Origin: Candidatus Formimonas warabiya
GTDB lineage: Bacteria; Bacillota; Dehalobacteriia; Dehalobacteriales; Dehalobacteriaceae
Length of the DNA: 64,000 nt
Direction of reading: 5' to 3'
Assembly: GCF_002777255.1 (NCBI RefSeq)
Contig: NZ_CP017634.1
Coordinates: 5,840,903 to 5,904,902 of the forward strand
The notes under the pieces are model-generated. The model saw nothing but the letters and a program-made list of their open reading frames with translations. It was not told where the DNA came from and did no database searches. The position numbers and the translations under genes were made by a program. Shown in pieces: positions 34,332 to 41,486 of this stretch; position 1 is the first letter of the stretch, and every line of letters begins with the position of its first letter.

Positions 34332-35993
34332 TTGGTAAAAATTAATCTTAAACAAAAGACTACAAAATTATTCCAGGTAAAAAACCAAATTGCAAAAATA
34401 ACATTTAGGAAAACATTTGGAACAAAGATTGTGCTTGGCTTTTCTTTAATATTATTTTTACTGGCTTTAACAGGTGTTATTTCGATTGTACTGTCTAATT
34501 CAATCGGTCATGATATTGGTAGAATTAATAATACAAATGAAATATTGACAATAGAAAAGGACATCGAAAGTCATTTGTTCAAAGCCGATGCCGGGATTCG
34601 TGGATATATTGCCTACAACGAAAACACATATTATGGAACTTATCTTAGCGAAATTAATAAGGTACTTAATATGGAGAAAAAGCTATTAGATATTTCTCCA
34701 GACGATAAAAGATCAGAAATCCAAGAAATAATCGATCTAACGAATCAATATCAACGAAAAATTACTAATGACCTAATCGTTACCATTAAAGCCCAACAAA
34801 TTACTGATGATATGGAATCCTTGTTGAAAGCTAGAGAAAGAACAACAAGTGTAGCTGCAACATTAGTACCTATAAGGGATCATCTTACAGAAAAATTGGA
34901 GAGCCTAGTTGGAAATAATACAACAAATTTTCAGAAGTTAATAAATACAACACAAAATTATGTTGGTCAAGTAATTTATATTTCTATTTTTTTGGTGATT
35001 ATTTCTATTGCGATCGGGATAGTAATTAGTATATTTTTGTCAAAATCAATTAAAAAGCCTGTTTCAGAAATGATAAGCGGTGCTAAACGATTAGCCCAGG
35101 GCGATTTTACTCAAAAAATTAAGGTCCTATCTTCGGATGAGATAGGAGTCCTGACTAATACTTTAAATGAAATGTCATGCCAGCTGAAAACACTTATTTC
35201 TTCCGTGGCGGATAATGCTCAGACTCTTGCAGCGCATAGCGAGGAATTAGCTGCCTCTACAGAAGAAGTAAGCGGAAGCATGGAGGAAATTTCCGCCACT
35301 ACAAATGAAGTCGCCATTGTGGCAGAAACCAGTTTGGAAAAAACTACCACTACCTTGATGGAATCAAAAGAAGCTGTAAAAGCAGCGACGTCAGGTAATG
35401 AAATGATCAAAAAGACTGTAGAAAAAATAAATTCCATTTCGGAATCTACCCAAAAAGTAAACAATTCTATTAGAAATCTTGGAGATATTTCATCACAAAT
35501 CGGAAACATTACTGAAATTATTACAGGAATTGCTGATCAGACCAATCTCTTAGCATTAAATGCGGCTATTGAAGCCGCTAGAGCAGGTGAACAAGGACGT
35601 GGTTTTGCTGTTGTAGCCGAAGAGGTACGTAAGCTTGCCGAACAATCTGCCAATGCCACTAAAGAAATAAGCCAACTGACTAACCAAATTCGATTAGGTG
35701 TAGCAGATGCTATAAAATCCATTGAACGGAGTGCTTTGGATGTTACGGAAGGGGTGACACTGGTAAGGGATACGGGTTTAGCCTTTGAAAATATTAACCA
35801 TTCAATTAACCGAAATATTGAGCTTATTGAGGAGATTACGCAAAGCATTAAGCAGACTAGTGAAGGCGCGGATCAATTATCTGCAAATAACGAACAAATC
35901 TCAACGACAATCCAACAGGTGGCAAGCTCAACTAACCAATTAGCGGATATTGCAAATAAGCTACAAATTGCTATTACCCAATTCCAAATCTAG
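34332..35993 (+). CDS. Methyl-accepting chemotaxis protein
   Basis: This protein of about 553 residues is a membrane chemoreceptor. A first membrane helix (about residues 30-52) leads to an extracellular sensor of roughly 150 residues that resembles a four-helix CHASE3-type bundle. A second helix (about 210-235), a HAMP linker and a cytoplasmic signalling domain follow, with the hairpin tip EIITGIADQTNLLALNAAIEAARAGEQGRGFAVVAEEVRKLAEQS. I favour TTG 34332, 5 bp after AAGGGG; an upstream TTG at 34314 is also in frame. The gene is notably more AT-rich than its neighbours. Its location suggests taxis toward the compound the island degrades, which is inference. Confidence 0.93.
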   Translation: MVKINLKQKTTKLFQVKNQIAKITFRKTFGTKIVLGFSLILFLLALTGVISIVLSNSIGHDIGRINNTNEILTIEKDIESHLFKADAGIRGYIAYNENTYYGTYLSEINKVLNMEKKLLDISPDDKRSEIQEIIDLTNQYQRKITNDLIVTIKAQQITDDMESLLKARERTTSVAATLVPIRDHLTEKLESLVGNNTTNFQKLINTTQNYVGQVIYISIFLVIISIAIGIVISIFLSKSIKKPVSEMISGAKRLAQGDFTQKIKVLSSDEIGVLTNTLNEMSCQLKTLISSVADNAQTLAAHSEELAASTEEVSGSMEEISATTNEVAIVAETSLEKTTTTLMESKEAVKAATSGNEMIKKTVEKINSISESTQKVNNSIRNLGDISSQIGNITEIITGIADQTNLLALNAAIEAARAGEQGRGFAVVAEEVRKLAEQSANATKEISQLTNQIRLGVADAIKSIERSALDVTEGVTLVRDTGLAFENINHSINRNIELIEEITQSIKQTSEGADQLSANNEQISTTIQQVASSTNQLADIANKLQIAITQFQI

Positions 35994-36025
35994 CAGATAG
36001 CATTTTAAGAACCTATGATAAAAGA

Positions 36026-36060
36026 AAGAAAATTTTTAATTCAGGACCGCATGTTACTGG
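36026..36060 (+). pseudogene. Scrap of mttB coding sequence
   Basis: Bases 36026-36046 are identical to 32178-32198 inside mttB paralogue 4, and similarity continues loosely for another 15 bp. No other coding sequence survives. It probably marks a former mttB gene or a recombination endpoint just upstream of the activator box. The remaining 340 bp between the chemoreceptor and the next mttB gene contain the box and promoter listed below. Confidence 0.5.
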
Positions 36061-36124
36061 TCATGTTTAATTTGCCTATTTCAGCTGTGCCATCCTGATC
36101 CTTTTTTCACTTCCGCAAAGAAAA

Positions 36125-36154
36125 TTAGCATGCAAAAATAATTTGCATGCGTAA
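36125..36154. promoter_or_regulatory. Palindromic upstream activator boxes, copy C (double)
   Basis: TTAGCATGCAAA (36125-36136) is identical to the boxes at 1266 and 31615. It is followed by a second GCATGC-centred site, TTTGCATGCGTAA (36142-36154), centred about 16-17 bp away, so on nearly the same helical face with some offset. The distance to the GG of the promoter at 36255 is about 130 bp. Confidence 0.6.
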
Positions 36155-36254
36155 AAATCTTTAGGATAAAATAATCTGTCCATAAACGCAAATAAATTTT
36201 GCTGAAGGGAAATTTGAAATATTTTAAACCCCTTGAACGGGCTGCATTTAAATG

Positions 36255-36272
36255 TTGGTATGCATTTTGCAT
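36255..36272 (+). promoter_or_regulatory. Sigma-54 promoter for the mttB/AcnX/hydroxylase operon
   Basis: TTGGTATGCATTTTGCAT is identical to the promoter at 31737. It lies 63 bp before ATG 36335 and probably drives the collinear genes through 44246. Confidence 0.88.
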
Positions 36273-36334
36273 AGTATTATTCGCGGATGCTTCTTAAATA
36301 GAACCAATAGTTAAGAAAAGAAAGGGGGGTGAAG

Positions 36335-37759
36335 ATGGGGACAACATTATTTGACAGATTGCATCCCTTGAGTACCCAGGATTTGGATTTAATCCATGAA
36401 AAAACGCTGGAAATTTTGGCTCATACCGGTATGTGGTTTGAATCCGATCGGGCGAGGGAAGTCCTGAAACACCATGGTCTGCGCGTGGACGGAGAGATTG
36501 TATATTTCACGAGGCAGGTTATTGAAGATGCCCTGAAAAGTATTCCTGCAAAATTTTTGTTACGGGCACGAAATCCTCGGCATAATCTGGAAATAGGAGG
36601 GGATAGCTTTGCTTTCGGGCCTAGTGGGGGTGCTCCTTATATATTGGACTATGATGGATCATTAAGGTTTGCAAAAAAAGGGGATTATTTTAATTCCCTG
36701 AAGCTGATTCAAATGCTGGATGGATTAGATTTTAATCTGGAATTGGCAGCCGCCTCCGATATTCCCAGGGATCAACCCATGTGGAAAGTATTGTATGCCA
36801 TTAAGTATACAGACAAGCCTGTTAATGATGTTGATTTGGGCGGGGGAGGCCTGTTAGCGATATTATTTGGTCTTGACCGAAAACAAATGAAAGAAGATGC
36901 TCGAAATGGGATGGTATACGGGCTAAACTTTATCAATCCGGTTTCTCCTCTAGGACTGTCTGAGTTGGAATCAGACCGATTGATGGAATTGTGTGAGTCA
37001 GGAGTCGCACTGGCGATCAGTCCGATGCCGATTGCGGGGATGACGGCACCCTGCACCATTCCAGGCCTGCTGATCTCCCAAAACTGTGAGATACTTGGGA
37101 CACTGGTATTATCACAATTGATTAATCCGGGGTGCCCGGTGCTTTATGGGTGTATCGGCACAGTAGCGAATATGAAAAACGCCAGTGCACCAATTGGGAC
37201 CCCCGAAACAAGAATCATCGAAATTGCGTCGGCGCAAATCGCACGTTATTATGGGTTGCCCACCCGGGGGAATGTTGGCCTGACGGATGCCAACAGTGTG
37301 GATTTTCAAGCCGGCGCGGAATCAGCTTTTCAATATATGAATGCGGTACGGGGCGGGCTTAATCTATTACCGGGACTGGGGGCGATGGGCAGTTGGAATA
37401 TTGGATCTCTGGAAAAACTGGTTCTTGACGCGGAAATTGCGGCATATGTGAGACGTTTTTTCAGACCCGTAGAGTTTTCAGAAGAAATGATGGGTGCAGA
37501 TTTAATTAAAAAAGTAGGCCCCCGGGGTCAGTTTGTCACCGAAGAACATACTTTCCGACATTTTCGGGACGAATTCTCTCAGCCTTTCGTATTTTCCCGG
37601 GTTTCTTATGATCTCTGGGAGAAAGAGGGGAAAAAAGAGGCATACTGCCGGGCTCATGAAAAAGTAAAGGAAATGATCGACCATTATCAACCGCCTGAGT
37701 TGGAAAAGTCCCTGGAGAAAGATTTAAATAAATATCTTCAACAATACTATAATTTATAA
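36335..37759 (+). CDS. Non-pyrrolysine MttB-family methyltransferase, paralogue 5
   Basis: This 474-residue MttB homologue has FGPSGGAPYILDYDG near residue 93, VANMKNASAPIGTPETRIIE near residue 280 and IKKVGPRGQFVTEEHTFRHF near residue 391. I chose ATG 36335, 6 bp after AAAGGGGGG, over the GTG at 36329. No in-frame amber codon is present. It is the first gene after a sigma-54 promoter and is followed within 20 bp by paralogue 6. It is clearly divergent from paralogues 1-4, suggesting a different methylated substrate or step. Confidence 0.88.
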   Translation: MGTTLFDRLHPLSTQDLDLIHEKTLEILAHTGMWFESDRAREVLKHHGLRVDGEIVYFTRQVIEDALKSIPAKFLLRARNPRHNLEIGGDSFAFGPSGGAPYILDYDGSLRFAKKGDYFNSLKLIQMLDGLDFNLELAAASDIPRDQPMWKVLYAIKYTDKPVNDVDLGGGGLLAILFGLDRKQMKEDARNGMVYGLNFINPVSPLGLSELESDRLMELCESGVALAISPMPIAGMTAPCTIPGLLISQNCEILGTLVLSQLINPGCPVLYGCIGTVANMKNASAPIGTPETRIIEIASAQIARYYGLPTRGNVGLTDANSVDFQAGAESAFQYMNAVRGGLNLLPGLGAMGSWNIGSLEKLVLDAEIAAYVRRFFRPVEFSEEMMGADLIKKVGPRGQFVTEEHTFRHFRDEFSQPFVFSRVSYDLWEKEGKKEAYCRAHEKVKEMIDHYQPPELEKSLEKDLNKYLQQYYNL

Positions 37760-37779
37760 TCAAGGAGAGATGAAAGCGC

Positions 37780-39231
37780 ATGTATCTGGGAAAAACTTAT
37801 CAAGAAACGGAAATAATGTACAATACGCTTACGCCGGCCCAAACGAGAGAGATTCACTCCAAAAGCTGCCGTATTCTGGAAGAGATCGGCATGGTTGTGC
37901 ATCACGAAGAAGCTTTAAAACTGTTAAAAGATGCCGGGGCCTTTGTGGAAGAGGGAGATAAAGTTTTTATTCCGGCTTCCCTGGTGGAATGGGCGATCAG
38001 GAGAGCCCCGTCCAGATTTACCTTATATGATCGGGATGGAAATGCGGCTATGCATGTAGAAAACCGCAACGTATATTTCGGCACCGGATCCGATACGCCC
38101 CATTTAATTGAATACGGCACCCGGGAAAGACGCCGCTGGAAAAAGAAAGATGTAGAAAATGGCATTACCTTGTGCGACTACCTGGAACACATTGATTTTG
38201 TCATGTCGATGGGCTTGATCTCTGATGTCGATATCAGAATGAATACCAGGGAACAATACGCGGTGATGATCAGAAAATCAAAAAAACCTCAGATCGTGGT
38301 CTGCGATGATGTCAATGATTTAAGAGATGTGATCGACATGGCATCCGCGATCCGGGGCGGTTTGGAGCAGCTGCAGAAAAAGCCTTATTTTGCCGTATAC
38401 ACCGAACCTAGTTCTCCCCTGGTTAATTCTTTTGATGCCATCGATAAGCTGTTATTATGCGCGGAAACCAGAATGCCTGTGAACTATGCCGCCGGGGGCG
38501 TGTCCGGGGGGACGACGCCGGTTACCGCCGGAGGAACAATTCTATTGAATAATGCGGAATGTTTGCTGGGTTTGGTCATTCACCAGCTCAAGAGTCCGGG
38601 GGCTCCTTTCCTATTTGGTTACGGCAATGGACCCATGGATATGAGAACCATGCAATCCGTTTATGCTTCCCCTACCGAAATTCAAATCCAGGGCGGTTCC
38701 TGCGATATGGCCAGATTCTATGAGCTTCCTTCCTGGGGCGAGGCGGGCGACGGCGCTTCCAAGATCTGTGATGACCAGAGCACCATGGAAGCTTCCCAAT
38801 TTATTTTGATGGCTGCCCTGCAGGGATGCAATATTACCCATGATGTGGGTTATATGGACTTCGGCCTGAGCATTTCTTTCGAACACTTAGTGATTTGTGA
38901 TGAGATTATCGGTCGTACCAAAGCCACCGTGACAAAAGTGGAAACCAATGAGGATTATCTCGCTTTTGATGCCATTAAAAGAGTAGGCCATGGCGGAAAC
39001 TACATGGGCGATGAACATACCTTTCAGCATTTGAGGGAAGACTGGAGCGGAGAACTGTCGGATTATAACGCCTATGATAATTGGAAGACCAAAGGAAGCA
39101 CCACCATGGGTGAGCGGGCTCATCAGAAAGTGCAAAGAATTTTGGAAACCTACCGTCCCGAGCCCCTGCCGGAAAAAATAGATCAGGAAATTGAAGCTAT
39201 TTTGGACCGGGCAAGAAAGGCCTTGAAGTAA
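37780..39231 (+). CDS. Non-pyrrolysine MttB-family methyltransferase, paralogue 6
   Basis: This 483-residue MttB homologue has VYFGTGSDTPHLIEYGTRERR near residue 93, GPMDMRTMQSVYASPTEIQ near residue 285 and IKRVGHGGNYMGDEHTFQHL near residue 402. ATG 37780 follows AAGGAGA. The DNA encoding PMDMRTM is shared exactly with the pseudogene at 1889, making this the closest relative in the window of the lost gene there. It precedes AcnX, RidA and molybdenum hydroxylase genes on the same strand, which suggests that demethylation is followed by dehydration and hydroxylation of the same compound family. Confidence 0.9.
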   Translation: MYLGKTYQETEIMYNTLTPAQTREIHSKSCRILEEIGMVVHHEEALKLLKDAGAFVEEGDKVFIPASLVEWAIRRAPSRFTLYDRDGNAAMHVENRNVYFGTGSDTPHLIEYGTRERRRWKKKDVENGITLCDYLEHIDFVMSMGLISDVDIRMNTREQYAVMIRKSKKPQIVVCDDVNDLRDVIDMASAIRGGLEQLQKKPYFAVYTEPSSPLVNSFDAIDKLLLCAETRMPVNYAAGGVSGGTTPVTAGGTILLNNAECLLGLVIHQLKSPGAPFLFGYGNGPMDMRTMQSVYASPTEIQIQGGSCDMARFYELPSWGEAGDGASKICDDQSTMEASQFILMAALQGCNITHDVGYMDFGLSISFEHLVICDEIIGRTKATVTKVETNEDYLAFDAIKRVGHGGNYMGDEHTFQHLREDWSGELSDYNAYDNWKTKGSTTMGERAHQKVQRILETYRPEPLPEKIDQEIEAILDRARKALK

Positions 39232-39308
39232 ATATTTGGAAATCCTTTGTTTTCACTTTTAACCCCAGCACTGGGATGTTAGACCCATGCAGGTTTGGCA
39301 TCCGTATC

Positions 39309-39338
39309 GGTCGCCTGAGGCATCAGCCCCAGGCGACC
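39309..39338 (+). promoter_or_regulatory. Intercistronic hairpin before the second AcnX gene
   Basis: GGTCGCCTG pairs with CAGGCGACC, and inside it GG pairs with CC after a mismatch. No T-run follows, so partial termination or message processing within the operon is more likely than full stop. Confidence 0.5.
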
Positions 39339-39407
39339 ACATCTCTTTCTACTTGCAAAAACAAAGATGGTTTCATTGTCATGGATGGCAGGAGAGGAGT
39401 GGGATTT

Positions 39408-40610
39408 TTGTATTTAACCGATGAAGAAAAAGCGATGCTGGCCGGAGAATATGGTGCGGGAACTGCTTTGGCGATGAAAATCCAGGTTGCGGTAGGAGAG
39501 TGCTTTGATGCTCCCCGCATGGTGGAAATAAGCAAGGCCCATGTTGCCCTGAGCAACCAGGAAGCGGACCTTTGGTTCGTGGAAAAATTGTTGAAAGCAG
39601 GTGCCAGGTGCAGGATTGCTCCCACCGTTAACCCTGGTTTTCATCTGGAATTTTGCCGGGAGCATTTGTCCATCTCGACTGAAGATGGAGAATTGATGGA
39701 AAGAACCAGAAAAGCCTATCAGGAAATAGGTGCCATCCTTACTTTTTCCTGTACCCCTTACTTAGAGGCAAATGTCCCCCGTTTCGGAGAAATTATTTCT
39801 TATTCTGAGACCAGTGCTACGGCCTATGTGAATTCTGTGATCGGGGCCAGAACGAACCGGGAGTCTGTGCAAAGCTCCTTGTGTGCCGCCATTACGGGGC
39901 GGGTTCCTGAATATGGCTACTTGCTGGAGGAAAACCGCACAGGAAATATTCTCGTCCAAGTTGAGGCGGACATCAAAAATGATTTTGATTATCAGCTCTT
40001 AGGCTATTGTGCGAAAAAGATTGGTTACGGCGTACCGGTTTTCGTTGGCCTCCCCGCGCATCCTTCTCAGGAAGCCTTAATGAATCTGGGCGCACAGCTC
40101 AACACCATCGGTGCCTATGCCATTTATCATGTTGTGGGGGTAACTCCGGAAGCGCAAACGATCGAGGATGCTTTCGGGGGGAAAGATCCTGCCCGCACGG
40201 TCGTGATTACGAACGAGGATTTGGCGGAAGTACACCAAAATATTTCGCATCCGGAGGGAAAAATCGCTTTTGCCATGTTTGGCTGTCCTCATTTCACCAT
40301 CAACCAGGTCCGGGAAATCGCCCAGATGGTGCATGGAAAGAAACTGGCTGCCGAGATGTGGATTCTCACCTCCAGTTTGACGAAAGAGCTGGCCGACCGC
40401 ATGGGACTGACAGAGACTATTGAAAACTCGGGAGGCCATATTCTGGATAATACCTGTATTGACCAACCCTGCTGGCATCACCTGGAGGGAAAAGTGGGAG
40501 TCACCGATTCGCCTAAATGTGCTTACTACACCAAAAGAAGAGGACTTGAATTTATCATCAGAGATCTCCGGTCTTGTGTGGATGCCGCATTAAAGGGGGA
40601 AGTGTCATGA
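39408..40610 (+). CDS. Aconitase X catalytic (large) subunit, paralogue 2
   Basis: This protein of about 400 residues is a second aconitase X large subunit. It keeps the N-terminal YLTDEEKAML, the FSCTPYLEANVPRFGE segment, the VVGVTPEAQT motif and GCPHFTINQVREI. I prefer TTG 39408, 8 bp after GAGGAG, because similarity to the first paralogue begins there. An ATG at 39381 and a longer frame from 39276 lack ribosome binding sites and family similarity. It is translated together with the swivel subunit through an ATGA overlap. Substrate may be a hydroxylated proline-like or other hydroxy acid, by analogy with bacterial family members. Confidence 0.88.
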   Translation: MYLTDEEKAMLAGEYGAGTALAMKIQVAVGECFDAPRMVEISKAHVALSNQEADLWFVEKLLKAGARCRIAPTVNPGFHLEFCREHLSISTEDGELMERTRKAYQEIGAILTFSCTPYLEANVPRFGEIISYSETSATAYVNSVIGARTNRESVQSSLCAAITGRVPEYGYLLEENRTGNILVQVEADIKNDFDYQLLGYCAKKIGYGVPVFVGLPAHPSQEALMNLGAQLNTIGAYAIYHVVGVTPEAQTIEDAFGGKDPARTVVITNEDLAEVHQNISHPEGKIAFAMFGCPHFTINQVREIAQMVHGKKLAAEMWILTSSLTKELADRMGLTETIENSGGHILDNTCIDQPCWHHLEGKVGVTDSPKCAYYTKRRGLEFIIRDLRSCVDAALKGEVS

Positions 40611-41056
40611 AGGAAGAAAACATTACTTTTTCCTGTCATAAAATTTCGGAGGGAAAGGTCGAAGGTGAGGCTTTAATCTCCCAAGAGGATATTCTTTTTT
40701 ATCTTTGCGATCCCAAAACGGGCCGGATCATCGAAAAGGGACACGATCTGGAAGGGCAAAGCGTGGCAGGCAAGATACTGGTTTTTCCGGCCGGGAAAGG
40801 CAGCTCTTCTGTCCAAGTGGACGGGTTGTACCAGCTTTTAACCAGAAATAACGCGCCGAAAGCCATGATCATTGAACGGCCGGATACGATTCTGGTCACC
40901 AGTGCCATCATTATGGAGATTCCTTTGGTGGACCGGGTAGAAGAAAAGTTTTACCGGACGGTGAAAAACGGAGACTACCTGCGGGTGGATGCCGATGCAG
41001 GGACCGTCATGATCGTGCCGCAAAGGAACCATTCCGGGCAGAAAGGAAATGCGTGA
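40607..41056 (+). CDS. Aconitase X swivel (small) subunit, paralogue 2
   Basis: This 149-residue protein is the DUF126 swivel domain that partners the preceding gene. It shares the layout of the one at 10067: GEALISQEDILFY, then TGRIIEKGHDLEGQSVAGKILVFPAGKGSSS. Its ATG at 40607 overlaps the TGA of the large subunit, preceded by AAGGGGGA. Its own TGA overlaps the start of the next gene. Tight coupling shows obligate complex formation. Confidence 0.86.
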   Translation: MKEENITFSCHKISEGKVEGEALISQEDILFYLCDPKTGRIIEKGHDLEGQSVAGKILVFPAGKGSSSVQVDGLYQLLTRNNAPKAMIIERPDTILVTSAIIMEIPLVDRVEEKFYRTVKNGDYLRVDADAGTVMIVPQRNHSGQKGNA

Positions 41057-41433
41057 TGAAACAGGCGATTTTTTCCTCGAAGGCACCTCAGCCGATGGGC
41101 GCATACTCTCCCGCTGTAAAGGTAGGCGACTGGATTTTTATCTCCGGCCAGGGTCCGGAAGATCCTGTGACCCACGAGGTGAAAGGTACTACCATTGAGG
41201 AACAAACCAAATATACGGTGGAAAATGTCCTGGCCATATTGGCGGAAGCGGGAGGCAAACCGGAAGATGTGGTTCAGGTCCATGTTTTTTTGCAGGATTT
41301 AAATGATTTTGCCCGGTTTAACCAGGTATACGCCCAGTACTTTCCGGATCCCAAACCGGCCCGGGCCACAGTGGGATGTAATCTGATCAACAATATCATG
41401 ATTGAAATCGATGCCATTGCCTTTACCGGTTGA
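41056..41433 (+). CDS. RidA/YjgF family enamine/imine deaminase, paralogue 2
   Basis: This 125-residue RidA homologue has SKAPQPMGAYSPAVKVGDWIFISGQ at the start, typical of the true RidA subgroup, and the C-terminal PARATVGCNLI with the conserved Arg. It matches the RidA active-site pattern more closely than the copy at 10551, whose N-terminus lacks PxGxYS. ATG 41056 overlaps the previous stop as TGATG. It probably hydrolyses the enamine or imine formed by AcnX. Confidence 0.9.
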   Translation: MKQAIFSSKAPQPMGAYSPAVKVGDWIFISGQGPEDPVTHEVKGTTIEEQTKYTVENVLAILAEAGGKPEDVVQVHVFLQDLNDFARFNQVYAQYFPDPKPARATVGCNLINNIMIEIDAIAFTG

Positions 41434-41486
41434 CCAGCAGGGCAGAAGTGCGCATAATATAAGTGGGATGATGGAGGTGGGCATAG

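Noticed and set aside
13315..39231. Pyrrolysine-containing MttB enzymes
   Set aside because: All six frames are full length without an in-frame amber codon, and no pylBCD/pylST genes are seen.
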